Shown: positions 1-7,352 of the stretch, in pieces
How positions within the stretch are numbered: position 1 is the first letter of the stretch
Layout: each line of letters opens with the position of its first letter
DNA from: JAJRXR01 sp044439985
GTDB taxonomy: Bacteria; Planctomycetota; Phycisphaerae; Phycisphaerales; UBA1924
Length of the DNA stretch: 10,579 nucleotides
Direction: 5' to 3'
Assembly: GCA_044439985.1 (NCBI GenBank)
Contig: JBITAG010000012.1
Location: forward strand, 1-10,579
Position numbers and translations under genes: made by a program
Notes under the pieces: model-generated
What the model was told of the DNA's origin: nothing
Database searches by the model: none
Seen by the model: only the letters and a program-made list of their open reading frames with translations

Positions 1-425
1 CCATCGTGCTCCACTGCCGCGAGGCCTTTGACGATCTGATCCCGATCCTGAAGGCGACCACGCTCGACCCGGAGCGGTTCGTCTTTCACTGCTTCACCGG
101 GAGCCCGGGCGACGCCCGCAAGGCCCTTGACTTCGGCGCGATGATCTCTTTCACCGGGGTGGTGACGTACAAGAACGCGAAGGAGGTCGCCGAGGCGGCC
201 ACCCTCACCCCGCTCGACCGCATCCTCTGCGAGACCGACGCCCCGGTCCTGTCGCCCGAGCCCAGGCGGGGCACGCGCCCCTGCGTCCCCGCGTACACGG
301 CGCTCACCGCCCGGTACATCGCCTCGCTCAAGGGCGTTCCCTTCGACGAGCTGCACCACGCCATCAACGCGAACACGGAGCGGTTCTTCGGGATCCGCGT
401 CCCCGAGGCCTCCGCCACCGCATGA
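1..425 (+). CDS. TatD family metal-dependent hydrolase (3' part of gene)
   Basis: Only the last 140 codons are present; the frame is open from base 3 and the start lies left of the window. TatD proteins are TIM-barrel, divalent-metal DNases/exonucleases of the amidohydrolase superfamily, usually about 260 residues and cytosolic. The visible part carries the later family motifs in order. An I-V-L-H-C-R-E segment at the left edge supplies a metal-ligand histidine. F-H-C-F-T-G-S lies near 84-104, and E-T-D-A-P-V-L-S-P (231-257) carries the conserved aspartate. The C-terminal helix ends in N-x-x-R-F-F-G. The usual N-E-P after the R-G stretch is replaced by P-C-V, a mild deviation. The stop overlaps the lgt start as ATGA, so the two genes are probably co-transcribed. 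The exact substrate (DNA repair, or D-aminoacyl-tRNA-like substrates suggested for some relatives) cannot be told from this fragment. Confidence 0.93.
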   Translation, partial: IVLHCREAFDDLIPILKATTLDPERFVFHCFTGSPGDARKALDFGAMISFTGVVTYKNAKEVAEAATLTPLDRILCETDAPVLSPEPRRGTRPCVPAYTALTARYIASLKGVPFDELHHAINANTERFFGIRVPEASATA

Positions 426-1531
426 GCCCCACGCCCACCATCAGTGCGCCCCCCGTTCCCCCGGACCTGGGCGGCTGGCTCCACGACCTCTCGCCCTACG
501 TCGTGCGCATCTCCGGGGACTTCGGCATCCGGTGGTACGGCGTGGCCTACATCGCGGGATTCATTCTCGCGTACTACCTGCTGCGCAACCTCTCCCGAAG
601 CAGGTTCACCCCCATCCCCCAGGAACGCGCCCTCGACGCGATCCTCCTCCTCGTCGTCGGCGTGCTCGTCGGCGGTCGACTCGGGTACGTCCTGCTCTAC
701 CAGCCCAGCCTCCTCACCACCTTCTCCGCCGATCCCCCCTGGTGGGGCTTGCTCGCGATCAACAACGGGGGCATGGCCTCCCACGGCGCCATCGTCGGGC
801 TCATCATCGCGTCCTGGCGCATCAGCCGAGGGTTCAAGAACCCCGATGGCGCCATTGAGGGCCGGTGTCCCCCCATGCACGTCATGGATCTGCTCCCGAT
901 GCTCGGCATGGGCGGGTACGTCCTCGGTCGCCTGGCCAACTTCGTCAACGGCGAGCTGCTCGGACGCATCGTCAGCGCTCCGGGAGAGCACGCCCCCTGG
1001 TGGGCGGTTCGCTTTCCCCAGGAGGTCCTCACCAACCACGCGCCGAAGCTCACCGACGTGCAGCAGGCCCGCCTCGACCTGCTCGTCCGGGACCACGCCC
1101 TGCCCGACGACTCGTACAGCCGAGCGTACGAGCGCGTCATGGAGGCGGTCATCCGCGGGTCCGACGCCGTGCAGACGCGCCTCGAGCCCCTGCTCAGCGC
1201 CCGCCACCCCTCGCAGCTCTATCAGGCCCTCGAGGGCGTGATCGTGCTCATCATCGTCTGGGTCATCGCCGCTCGACCGCGAAAGCCCGGCGTGATCGGG
1301 TGCGCCTTCCTGATCTCGTACGGCGTGCTCCGGATCACCACGGAGTTCTGGCGTCTGCCCGACGACCACCTCAAGACCCAGGTCGTGCTCGGGCTCAGCC
1401 GGGGGCAGTGGCTCAGCGCCGCGATGGTGCTCGCCGGTGTCGTGATCCTCACGCGGGTCATCCGCAGCGACGCTTCTCCGATGGGGGGCTGGCGCGTCCC
1501 GAAGCCGGACGACGCCCCTCAGTCCGCCTGA
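422..1531 (+). CDS. lgt: Prolipoprotein diacylglyceryl transferase Lgt
   Basis: Inner-membrane enzyme that moves diacylglycerol from phosphatidylglycerol to the lipobox cysteine of prolipoproteins, the first step of lipoprotein maturation. The 369-residue product shows the Lgt hallmarks. R-W-Y-G has Tyr39 (matching E. coli Tyr26). S-H-G has His121 (His103). The signature G-R-L-A-N-F-V-N-G-E-L has Arg170, Asn173 and Glu178, spaced exactly as E. coli Arg143, Asn146 and Glu151. H-P-S-Q-L-Y starts at His262. L-R-I-x-x-E-F-W-R near residue 304 holds the likely counterpart of Arg239. Several hydrophobic segments fit the seven-helix fold. The stretch between the signature and H-P-S-Q is about 79 residues, roughly 40 longer than I recall for E. 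coli, so the periplasmic head is enlarged. The ATG start overlaps the tatD stop (ATGA) and has only a weak upstream GAGG, which suggests translational coupling. Confidence 0.97.
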   Translation: MSPTPTISAPPVPPDLGGWLHDLSPYVVRISGDFGIRWYGVAYIAGFILAYYLLRNLSRSRFTPIPQERALDAILLLVVGVLVGGRLGYVLLYQPSLLTTFSADPPWWGLLAINNGGMASHGAIVGLIIASWRISRGFKNPDGAIEGRCPPMHVMDLLPMLGMGGYVLGRLANFVNGELLGRIVSAPGEHAPWWAVRFPQEVLTNHAPKLTDVQQARLDLLVRDHALPDDSYSRAYERVMEAVIRGSDAVQTRLEPLLSARHPSQLYQALEGVIVLIIVWVIAARPRKPGVIGCAFLISYGVLRITTEFWRLPDDHLKTQVVLGLSRGQWLSAAMVLAGVVILTRVIRSDASPMGGWRVPKPDDAPQSA

Positions 1532-2535
1532 TCGTTCTTCCCCCGCCCGAGGCGGGAGACGCCGAGCGTGCCGACGAACCCCAGCGCGATCAGCCCCGCG
1601 GCGCCGGCGATCTGTCCGGCGCTGGGCGTGAAGCGGCGTTCGGGCCAGTCCTTCGGATCGATCTCGTCCACCGTCTCCGGCGTGACGACCTCGCCCCGGA
1701 TCGAGTCGCCGATCTCGGGCGCCACGCCCTTCTTGAACGGGTAGAGCCCGAGGGGCGCCGCGAGCAACAACCCAAGCAGCACGCCGAGCGTCGCCTTCTC
1801 GAACCGGTGGAGCACCACGCGCAGCGCGTTGCTCACCAGGACCACGCCCACCACCACGCCGATCCCCACCGGGAGCAGCACGCCCATCTGGTCCATCGCC
1901 CCCTGCACGTCGCCCGAGGTCAGCGCGTCCTTGAACGCTCGGATCGCCTCGATGATCGGGCGGTACTGCCCGAGCAGGAGCAGCAGGTACGCGCCGCTCA
2001 CTCCCGGGAGGATCATCGCGCTCGCCCCGGCGGCCCCGGCGAGCAGGAGCATCACCACCCCGCTCCGCCCGGCGCCCCCGCCCTCTCCTCCGGACTGGAG
2101 CGCCACCAACCCGACCATCACGAGCGCGCCCGCCACCAACCCAACCCACGCCGAGGGGTGGAACGGGCGGATCATCCGGATCAGCACCGGCGCCCCCCCG
2201 AGCGTCAGGCCGATGAAGAGCGCGTACATCCCCCAGCGGTACGAGGTCAGCCCCGCGCTGATCACCGACGAGAGCCCGACGATCGCGACGAGAGCCGAGC
2301 CGACCACCACCCCCAAAAGAAGCACCGACGTGGCGCGGAAACGCAAGCGTGTCACGTCGCTGATCGCGTCGATGAACGCCCGGTAGACCCCGGCGGCCAC
2401 CAGCATCGTCCCCCCGGAGATGCCGGGGACCAGGTTCGCCAGGCCCATGAGCGCCCCGCCCGCCGCGGCGCGGGCGCCAAGCCCGGCGCTGAAGCGGGAT
2501 CCGGGCGTTTCGGGGGCGGTTTCGGGGTTGCTCAT
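1519..2535 (-). CDS. DUF368 membrane protein, PopT-type polyprenyl-phosphate translocase
   Basis: A 338-residue, very hydrophobic protein of the DUF368 family. Members (PopT) have been shown to return undecaprenyl phosphate from the outer to the inner leaflet of the cytoplasmic membrane so the carrier can be reused in peptidoglycan and glycan synthesis. The diagnostic motif N-L-V-P-G-I-S-G-G-T lies at about residues 34-43. A second copy, L-P-G-V-S-G-A-Y, lies at 176-183, fitting an internally duplicated fold with two re-entrant hairpins. A gly-rich polar loop (about 147-158) separates the halves, and a charged loop (about 265-305) precedes the last membrane segment. The ATG is preceded by GGAAG with a 4-base spacer. 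The 3' end overlaps lgt by 13 bases on the opposite strand. Family assignment is firm; the substrate is inferred from studied relatives. Confidence 0.9.
   Translation of the reverse strand: MSNPETAPETPGSRFSAGLGARAAAGGALMGLANLVPGISGGTMLVAAGVYRAFIDAISDVTRLRFRATSVLLLGVVVGSALVAIVGLSSVISAGLTSYRWGMYALFIGLTLGGAPVLIRMIRPFHPSAWVGLVAGALVMVGLVALQSGGEGGGAGRSGVVMLLLAGAAGASAMILPGVSGAYLLLLLGQYRPIIEAIRAFKDALTSGDVQGAMDQMGVLLPVGIGVVVGVVLVSNALRVVLHRFEKATLGVLLGLLLAAPLGLYPFKKGVAPEIGDSIRGEVVTPETVDEIDPKDWPERRFTPSAGQIAGAAGLIALGFVGTLGVSRLGRGKNDQAD
1542..1556. terminator. GC hairpin just after lgt, inside the end of the opposing gene
   Basis: A perfect inverted repeat, CCCGCC-CGA-GGCGGG, has 6-bp all-GC arms and a 3-base loop. 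It begins 10 bases after the lgt stop and lies within the last codons of the opposing DUF368 gene. It could end or stabilise the lgt transcript and could act on both strands. No T-run follows on either strand, so it is not a canonical intrinsic terminator, and short GC palindromes are common at this base composition. Confidence 0.3.
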
Positions 2536-2646
2536 GCGTCTTCCGGGCGAAGTGGCGGGGGGTGAACCGCCGATTCTCTATGATCGAACAGTCATCGGCG
2601 ATCGGCGCCGCCGACGATAGAACCAAGAGGACCCACCCGCCGAGCC
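2536..2646. promoter_or_regulatory. Divergent promoter region with TATGAT box and ATCGGCG repeats
   Basis: This 111-base gap separates the leftward DUF368 gene from the rightward hydrolase gene and must hold their start signals. A rightward -10-like TATGAT lies at 2579-2584 (5 of 6 matches to TATAAT), with no good -35 box in front. Two head-to-tail copies of ATCGGCG (2594-2607) run into an inverted copy, forming the palindrome TCGGCG-C-CGCCGA (2602-2614), a possible operator just downstream of that box. AAGAGG at 2625-2630 is 16 bases before the hydrolase ATG, farther than a usual ribosome site. All of this is motif reading only. Confidence 0.4.
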
Positions 2647-3978
2647 ATGACCCCCGCCCCCCGATCAACCCGAACCGCGCCCGCCCTCGCCCTTGGCCTG
2701 CTGCTCGCCGTGCTCCCGGCGTGCATGGTGATCCAGGCCGGGAGCGTGTCCGCGGCGTCATCGGCGAGCGTGAGCGCCGCCCCGTCCGCCACGGACGAGG
2801 ACGCCCGGCCCGACGCGGGCCAATGGCCCGAGCGGTGGGGGCGGCGTGGCCAGCGAATCAAGGGGGTCATCGAGCCGGTGGACATCCCCTTTGACGATCT
2901 CGTCGGTGTTCGCCTGGGCGAGCATCACCAGCTGAGGGCGGCGGAGGAGGAACGCGCCGCGGTTGAGAAGCTCGCGCAGGGTGAGCCGGACGTGGGCCTC
3001 TTCCGGTTCCGCGCCGAGGGCCCCGGCTCGTACGTCTTCATCAAGAGTTTCCAGAGCCGCGACGCGCCGGCGGACGCCCCCGACCCCTCCCCCGATGATC
3101 CCTCCGAGGTCTTCCGGTTTGTTTCCGGCGAGCGCGCGCCCGACGCGGGCCCGGCGCACGTCGAGATCCAGCGCACCTGGTTTGCGCTCTACGACCCCGC
3201 GCCGGGCGCCGAGGACCGGGGTGTCATCGCCCTCCTGCCCGGCATGTTCGGCACCCCGCAGCCCGTCATCCACACCACCGTCCGGCGTCTGCGCGCCGAG
3301 GGATGGACGGTCCTGCGCATGCTCTCCCACCCCGGGCGGTTTACCCAGAAGGCCAGGTTCGAGATCGAGGCTGCCGACATCGAGGCGGGCGCCGCCCGCA
3401 TCGCGCGCGTCTTCAACGACCGGACCGCGGAGGTCGCCTACAGCGTGGAGGGCGCCCTCGAACACGTGCACGAGCAGCGTCCGGGGCTCAGGAGCCTTCC
3501 CCATGTCCTGCTCGGGATGAGCGGCGGCGCGATGGCCCTGCCCACCGTCCACGCGCGAACGCCCGACACGTATGACGCGGCCATCCTCATCGCCGGGGGC
3601 GCCAACTTCCTCGAGATCAACCTGCGCTCCAACTACGCCGAGTGGATCGACTCGGTCGAGCTGGCTTGGTCCGGCTCGATCCCCGGACGGGAGCAGACCG
3701 AGGCGCTGCTCAAGAGCTACCTGCAACACGCCCACCTCGACGCGGTCCACACCGCGCCGACGCTCAAGGGCAAACCGGTGCTCGTCCTGCACGCCGCGCG
3801 GGACAAGGCCGTTCCGGCCGAGACGGGCGAGCGTCTCTGGCGCCTGCTCGGGGAGCCTGAGCGTTGGGTCTTCCCCGTGGGGCACGAGCTGATCTTCGCG
3901 GCGTTGCCCTTCCAGCTCGATCGCATGGTCGAGTGGCTGGACAATCGCCTGCCCGTTGGCGGGGACGCGGAATCGTGA
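2647..3978 (+). CDS. Exported alpha/beta hydrolase, possible lipoprotein
   Basis: The 443-residue product begins with a signal peptide: Arg6 and Arg9, a hydrophobic core at about 13-23, then L-P-A-C with Cys26. A lipid anchor at Cys26 is plausible, but Pro at -2 departs from the standard lipobox, and cleavage near V-S-A (about residue 36) is the alternative. The region from about 36 to 185 is acidic and Pro/Ala-rich and matches nothing I recognise. The alpha/beta-hydrolase core starts at V-I-A-L-L-P-G-M-F-G (193-202), the likely oxyanion loop. The nucleophile elbow is G-M-S-G-G with Ser292. Asp386 (R-D-K-A-V-P) and His413 (V-G-H-E) complete a plausible triad. An esterase, lipase or peptidase activity in the envelope is inferred; the substrate is unknown. 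The following gene starts inside its stop codon (GTGA), so the two are probably made together. The start is chosen because it gives an intact signal peptide. Confidence 0.8.
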   Translation: MTPAPRSTRTAPALALGLLLAVLPACMVIQAGSVSAASSASVSAAPSATDEDARPDAGQWPERWGRRGQRIKGVIEPVDIPFDDLVGVRLGEHHQLRAAEEERAAVEKLAQGEPDVGLFRFRAEGPGSYVFIKSFQSRDAPADAPDPSPDDPSEVFRFVSGERAPDAGPAHVEIQRTWFALYDPAPGAEDRGVIALLPGMFGTPQPVIHTTVRRLRAEGWTVLRMLSHPGRFTQKARFEIEAADIEAGAARIARVFNDRTAEVAYSVEGALEHVHEQRPGLRSLPHVLLGMSGGAMALPTVHARTPDTYDAAILIAGGANFLEINLRSNYAEWIDSVELAWSGSIPGREQTEALLKSYLQHAHLDAVHTAPTLKGKPVLVLHAARDKAVPAETGERLWRLLGEPERWVFPVGHELIFAALPFQLDRMVEWLDNRLPVGGDAES

Positions 3979-4919
3979 GCGGGGCGATCGTACCCGGCGC
4001 CCGACGCGCCCGGCTCGGCCTGGCCCTGAGCCCGTACCACCTCACCTCGCGTGAGATCCCGGCGATGCTCGCCAGCCTTCTGGGCGACGTCATCGTGACG
4101 CTCCTGCCCGTGGACGCGGCGCTCGCCGAACGACAAAGCGCCACCTCCCCCGGCCTCGCCGGGTTGATGGACGCCTGGTCCTGGTCCGCCCCGCTCTGGG
4201 ACTCGGGGCTCATCGGGTCCCGCCTCCACGAGGACGATCCCCGTCCCGAGATCGAACGCGTCCTCGACGAGATCAACGCCGACCCCGCGCTCGCCCCGCT
4301 GCGTCCCTTCGTCCGCGCCATCGAGGGCGAGGACCCGCGCCGCTGGCTCGAACGCATCGCCTCCGACCTCATGCGCGGCGGGCCGGACCCCGGCCTCTGC
4401 GTCCCGATGAGCGCCGCGATCGACCGCTTCGCCTCCACCCGCGGCATCGCGGTCGTGCGCGCGGCGCCCACCTCCCTCGCCCAGCGCGCCGAGGAGCGGC
4501 TGGCCACGCGGGTCTTCGGCCTGGCGATCCCGGTGCTCGCCGAGGCGCCCCCGGAGCGGTTGCTCGAGACGCGGGATCGACTGGCGCCAGAACTCGACGC
4601 CCTGCGCGAGTCGATCTCGTGCGCGTTCGCCGCGGCCCTCGGGCATCCGGAGCCGGGCGCCTCCCCTCGGGAGACTGCGCAGGAGTACACCCGCGCCTTC
4701 GAGCGCACCCGCGACGACCTGACACGCCCGCCGGAGGACCCGGACGATCCGCGGATCGTGGACGCCCTCGTCTCGGTCACGGGGGTGCTCCTCCCCGCCG
4801 ACGCGGTGCTCCGGTCCAGCCTCAGCGCGGTGCGTCGGGCCCGGGGCGTTCGGGCCCGGTCGCGGGCGATGCCCGAAGAGCGTCTGGCTTCGCTGATCGT
4901 GCGGCGCGTGGGGCGTTGA
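3975..4919 (+). CDS. Unrecognised 314-residue protein coupled to the hydrolase gene
   Basis: I do not recognise this protein. The start taken is GTG at 3975, which overlaps the upstream stop as GTGA; an in-frame ATG at 3864 would bury 115 bases in the hydrolase gene and is less likely. The N-terminal part, L-G-L-A-L-S-P-Y-H-L-T-S-R-E and on through a leucine-rich stretch ending L-L-P-V, looks like a folded, conserved segment. The remainder is rich in Arg, Ala, Glu and Asp and appears largely helical. I see no signal peptide, no clear membrane segment, no metal-binding cysteine cluster and no nucleotide-binding loop. The frame keeps the same strong third-position GC as its neighbours and fills the space between two real genes, so it is very probably coding. 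It is likely cytosolic and co-expressed with the exported hydrolase, but no function can be assigned. Confidence 0.75.
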   Translation: MSGAIVPGARRARLGLALSPYHLTSREIPAMLASLLGDVIVTLLPVDAALAERQSATSPGLAGLMDAWSWSAPLWDSGLIGSRLHEDDPRPEIERVLDEINADPALAPLRPFVRAIEGEDPRRWLERIASDLMRGGPDPGLCVPMSAAIDRFASTRGIAVVRAAPTSLAQRAEERLATRVFGLAIPVLAEAPPERLLETRDRLAPELDALRESISCAFAAALGHPEPGASPRETAQEYTRAFERTRDDLTRPPEDPDDPRIVDALVSVTGVLLPADAVLRSSLSAVRRARGVRARSRAMPEERLASLIVRRVGR

Positions 4920-4944
4920 GCGACCCCTAGAGTCGGGCCAGACG

Positions 4945-4949
4945 AAAGG
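4945..4949 (+). promoter_or_regulatory. Ribosome binding site of the DUF255 gene
   Basis: AAAGG lies 6 bases before the ATG at 4956, in the 36-base gap after the preceding stop. It supports that start and fits transcription continuing from the upstream genes. Confidence 0.5.
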
Positions 4950-4955
4950 CCCACG

Positions 4956-7307
4956 ATGCCGCAGCCCGAAGGCGACGCCCCGAACCGACTCGCCCACGAA
5001 TCCAGCCCGTACCTCCTCCAGCACGCGCACAACCCCGTGGATTGGTACCCGTGGGGCGACGAGGCGTTTCGGACCGCCCGCGAGCGGAACGTCCCCATCT
5101 TCCTCTCCATCGGGTATTCCACCTGCTATTGGTGCCACGTGATGGAGCGTGAGAGCTTCGAGCACGAGCCCACCGCCCGCCTGATGAACGAGCGTTTCGT
5201 CTGCGTCAAGGTGGACCGGGAGGAGCGTCCCGACGTGGACGACCTGTACATGAGCGCGACGCAGATCATGACCGGGCGGGGCGGGTGGCCCATGAGCTGC
5301 TTCCTCGAACCGGAGCGTCTTCGACCCTTCTGGTGCGGGACCTACTTCCCCCGCGAGCCGCGCCACGGGTTGCCGAGCTTCACACAGGTCCTTGAGTCGA
5401 TGAGCCAGGTCTGGTCCACGCGCCGGGACGAGGCGATCACGCAGAGCGAGCAGGTCGCCAGGGCCGTACGCGACGCGCTGGCCGCCGCTCGCGAGCCCGT
5501 TCCGATCGGCCCGGAGCACGCGACGCAGGCGGTCGAGCACCTGCTCCGGACGTTCGACCGCACCCACGCCGGGTTCGGGGGGGCGCCGAAGTTCCCCCAG
5601 GCCTCGAACCTCTTCCTCCTCCTCGAAGCCCTCAACCACGCGGCCGACCCCGACACCCAGACCGCGATCGAGTCCGCCCTGCGCGTCACCCTCGAGAAGA
5701 TGGCGATCGGGGGGCTCTTCGATCAGGTCGGCGCCGGCTTCCATCGCTACTGCGTGGATGAGACGTGGACCGTCCCGCACTTCGAGAAGATGCTCTACGA
5801 CAACGCGCAGCTCGCGACGCTCTACACGCTCGCCTCGCGCACGTTCGAGGATCCCTATTTCGAGACGATCGCCCGCCGGACCCTCGACTACACGCTGCGC
5901 GAGATGACCCATCCCGGGGAACCGGGCGCCACCGGCTTTTTCAGCGCCCAGGACGCCGAGGTAGACCAGCGCGAGGGCCTCAACTACCTCTGGACGCCCG
6001 AGCAGATCCGCGAGGTCCTCCCCGAGGGCGACGCGGATCTGGCGATGCGCCTCTACATGCTCGACAAGGGCTCCAACTTCCAGGACCCGCACCACCCCGA
6101 CGATCCCCCCCGCAACGTGCTCCGCCTGCCCGATCGCCCCGACCGCCTCGCGGGCGTCCTCGGGCTTGCTCCCGAGCAGGTCAGCGCCGCGCTCGAGCGG
6201 ATCAACGCGGCCCTTTTCGCGGCCCGCGCCGAGCGGAAGCAGCCTCACCTCGACGACAAGGTCATCGCCTCCTGGAACGGGATGCTGATCGGCGCGCTCG
6301 CCACCGGCGCCGACGCGTTCGACGAGCTGCGCTATTACGAGGGCGCCGACCACGCCGCCCGATTCATCCTCACCGAGATGCGATCCCCCGGCGGGGCGTT
6401 GCTCCGGATCAGCCGCGACGGCAGGAGCAAGACCCCCGCGCTGCTCGAGGATCACGCGGCCCTCATCGCCGGTCTGCTCGCCCTGCACCGCTCCCGCTTC
6501 AGCCGTGACGGGAACCACCTCGAGCGCGCGATCGAGCTGGCGGAGCTGGCCCACGGCGCGTTCGCGGGGGAGGACGGGGGGTACTTCGACACCCGCGCCG
6601 ATCAGGACGATCTGTTCGTGCGTTCACGGATGACCTACGACGGCGCCACCCCGTGCGCCTCCTCCATCATGCTTGGCGCCCTGATCGACCTGCACGACGC
6701 GACGGGTGAGCGGGTGTGGCTCGAGCGCGCAATGGGCGTGCTCAGCGCGCTCAGCCCCGCGATCCATGATTCGCCCCCGTCCTGCGTCAACAGCGTGCGA
6801 CACCTTCTCCGCCTGGTCCGGCGTCAGGACGCCCTCCCCGACCGCTCCCTCTTCGAGGGCGCCAGGCCGAAGGAATCGCCCGTCGCGGCCCGCGCCCCCG
6901 TGGAGGTGCTGGCCAGCGTCGAGGAGCTCCTCGTCGGTCCGGACACGCCCGCCGCGTTCCGTCTGCGCCTTCTCATCCCCGAGGGGTACCACCTCATCAG
7001 CGCCGACCCGGGTGAGGGGAGCGGGGCCCTCGTTCCCTTGCGCGTTGGGCTCGTGCGGGGGATGGGCGTGGGCGTCTACGCGGACTATCCGGAGGGAGAG
7101 ATCCTCGACGCGGGCGTGCCCGGCGTCGGCCCGGTCCGTGTCCATCACGGGACCATCGAGTTCGAGGTCGCGCTCGAGCACGCCCCGGGCGTCGGGGCGA
7201 CCCCCGGCGACCCGGTGCTCGGCGTGACCTTCCAGGCGTGCACCTCGACCGAGTGCCTGATGGCGCAGACGGTCGAACTCGATGTGGAGATCGAGCTGGC
7301 GCCCTGA
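4956..7307 (+). CDS. DUF255 (YyaL/SSP411-like) thioredoxin-fold protein with DsbD-N-like C-terminal domain
   Basis: A 783-residue protein of the family that includes bacterial YyaL and mammalian SPATA20. Residues about 8-170 form the thioredoxin-like DUF255 domain: N-R-L-A-H-E-S-S-P-Y-L-L-Q-H, N-P-V-D-W-Y-P-W, and the dithiol Cys57-Tyr-Trp-Cys60 followed by H-V-M. Residues about 180-630 form the (alpha/alpha) barrel resembling glycan epimerases, with family hallmarks such as V-P-H-F-E-K-M-L-Y-D-N, F-F-S-A-Q-D-A-E and S-W-N-G-M. After a linker, residues about 655-783 resemble the N-terminal domain of the disulfide reductase DsbD: I-P-E-G-Y-H (His679), strand-rich segments, then Q-A-C-T-S-T-E-C with Cys762 and Cys767. 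The core family has no settled biochemical function. No signal peptide is visible, so the protein looks cytosolic although DsbD-N domains normally act outside. A redox role is inferred from the two cysteine pairs. Confidence 0.92.
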   Translation: MPQPEGDAPNRLAHESSPYLLQHAHNPVDWYPWGDEAFRTARERNVPIFLSIGYSTCYWCHVMERESFEHEPTARLMNERFVCVKVDREERPDVDDLYMSATQIMTGRGGWPMSCFLEPERLRPFWCGTYFPREPRHGLPSFTQVLESMSQVWSTRRDEAITQSEQVARAVRDALAAAREPVPIGPEHATQAVEHLLRTFDRTHAGFGGAPKFPQASNLFLLLEALNHAADPDTQTAIESALRVTLEKMAIGGLFDQVGAGFHRYCVDETWTVPHFEKMLYDNAQLATLYTLASRTFEDPYFETIARRTLDYTLREMTHPGEPGATGFFSAQDAEVDQREGLNYLWTPEQIREVLPEGDADLAMRLYMLDKGSNFQDPHHPDDPPRNVLRLPDRPDRLAGVLGLAPEQVSAALERINAALFAARAERKQPHLDDKVIASWNGMLIGALATGADAFDELRYYEGADHAARFILTEMRSPGGALLRISRDGRSKTPALLEDHAALIAGLLALHRSRFSRDGNHLERAIELAELAHGAFAGEDGGYFDTRADQDDLFVRSRMTYDGATPCASSIMLGALIDLHDATGERVWLERAMGVLSALSPAIHDSPPSCVNSVRHLLRLVRRQDALPDRSLFEGARPKESPVAARAPVEVLASVEELLVGPDTPAAFRLRLLIPEGYHLISADPGEGSGALVPLRVGLVRGMGVGVYADYPEGEILDAGVPGVGPVRVHHGTIEFEVALEHAPGVGATPGDPVLGVTFQACTSTECLMAQTVELDVEIELAP

Positions 7308-7352
7308 GCGGCGCGGGCGTCTCCGGGGCGAGCGCGGCGTGACGGGTCGGGC

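Noticed and set aside
865..2565. A 566-codon open frame on the plus strand spanning lgt and the DUF368 gene
   Set aside because: Low-complexity His/Arg/Pro-rich translation crossing two real genes on opposite strands.
86..2761. An 891-codon open frame on the minus strand
   Set aside because: It lies under tatD, lgt and the DUF368 gene. The translation is low-complexity Arg/Gly/Asp/Pro-rich, typical of antisense frames in GC-rich DNA, while the other frames give clear family matches.
3717..6554. A 945-codon open frame on the minus strand
   Set aside because: It is antisense to the hydrolase, unknown and DUF255 genes, has biased composition and no recognisable motif, so it is a GC-driven shadow.
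7308..7352. Possible bidirectional terminator between converging genes, with CTGAGC (7304-7309) matching GCTCAG (7351-7356) and a GCGCC/GGCGC pair at 7299-7314
   Set aside because: The arms are only 5-6 bp, the first pair spans a 41-base unstructured interior and comes partly from the two stop codons, and no T-run follows.
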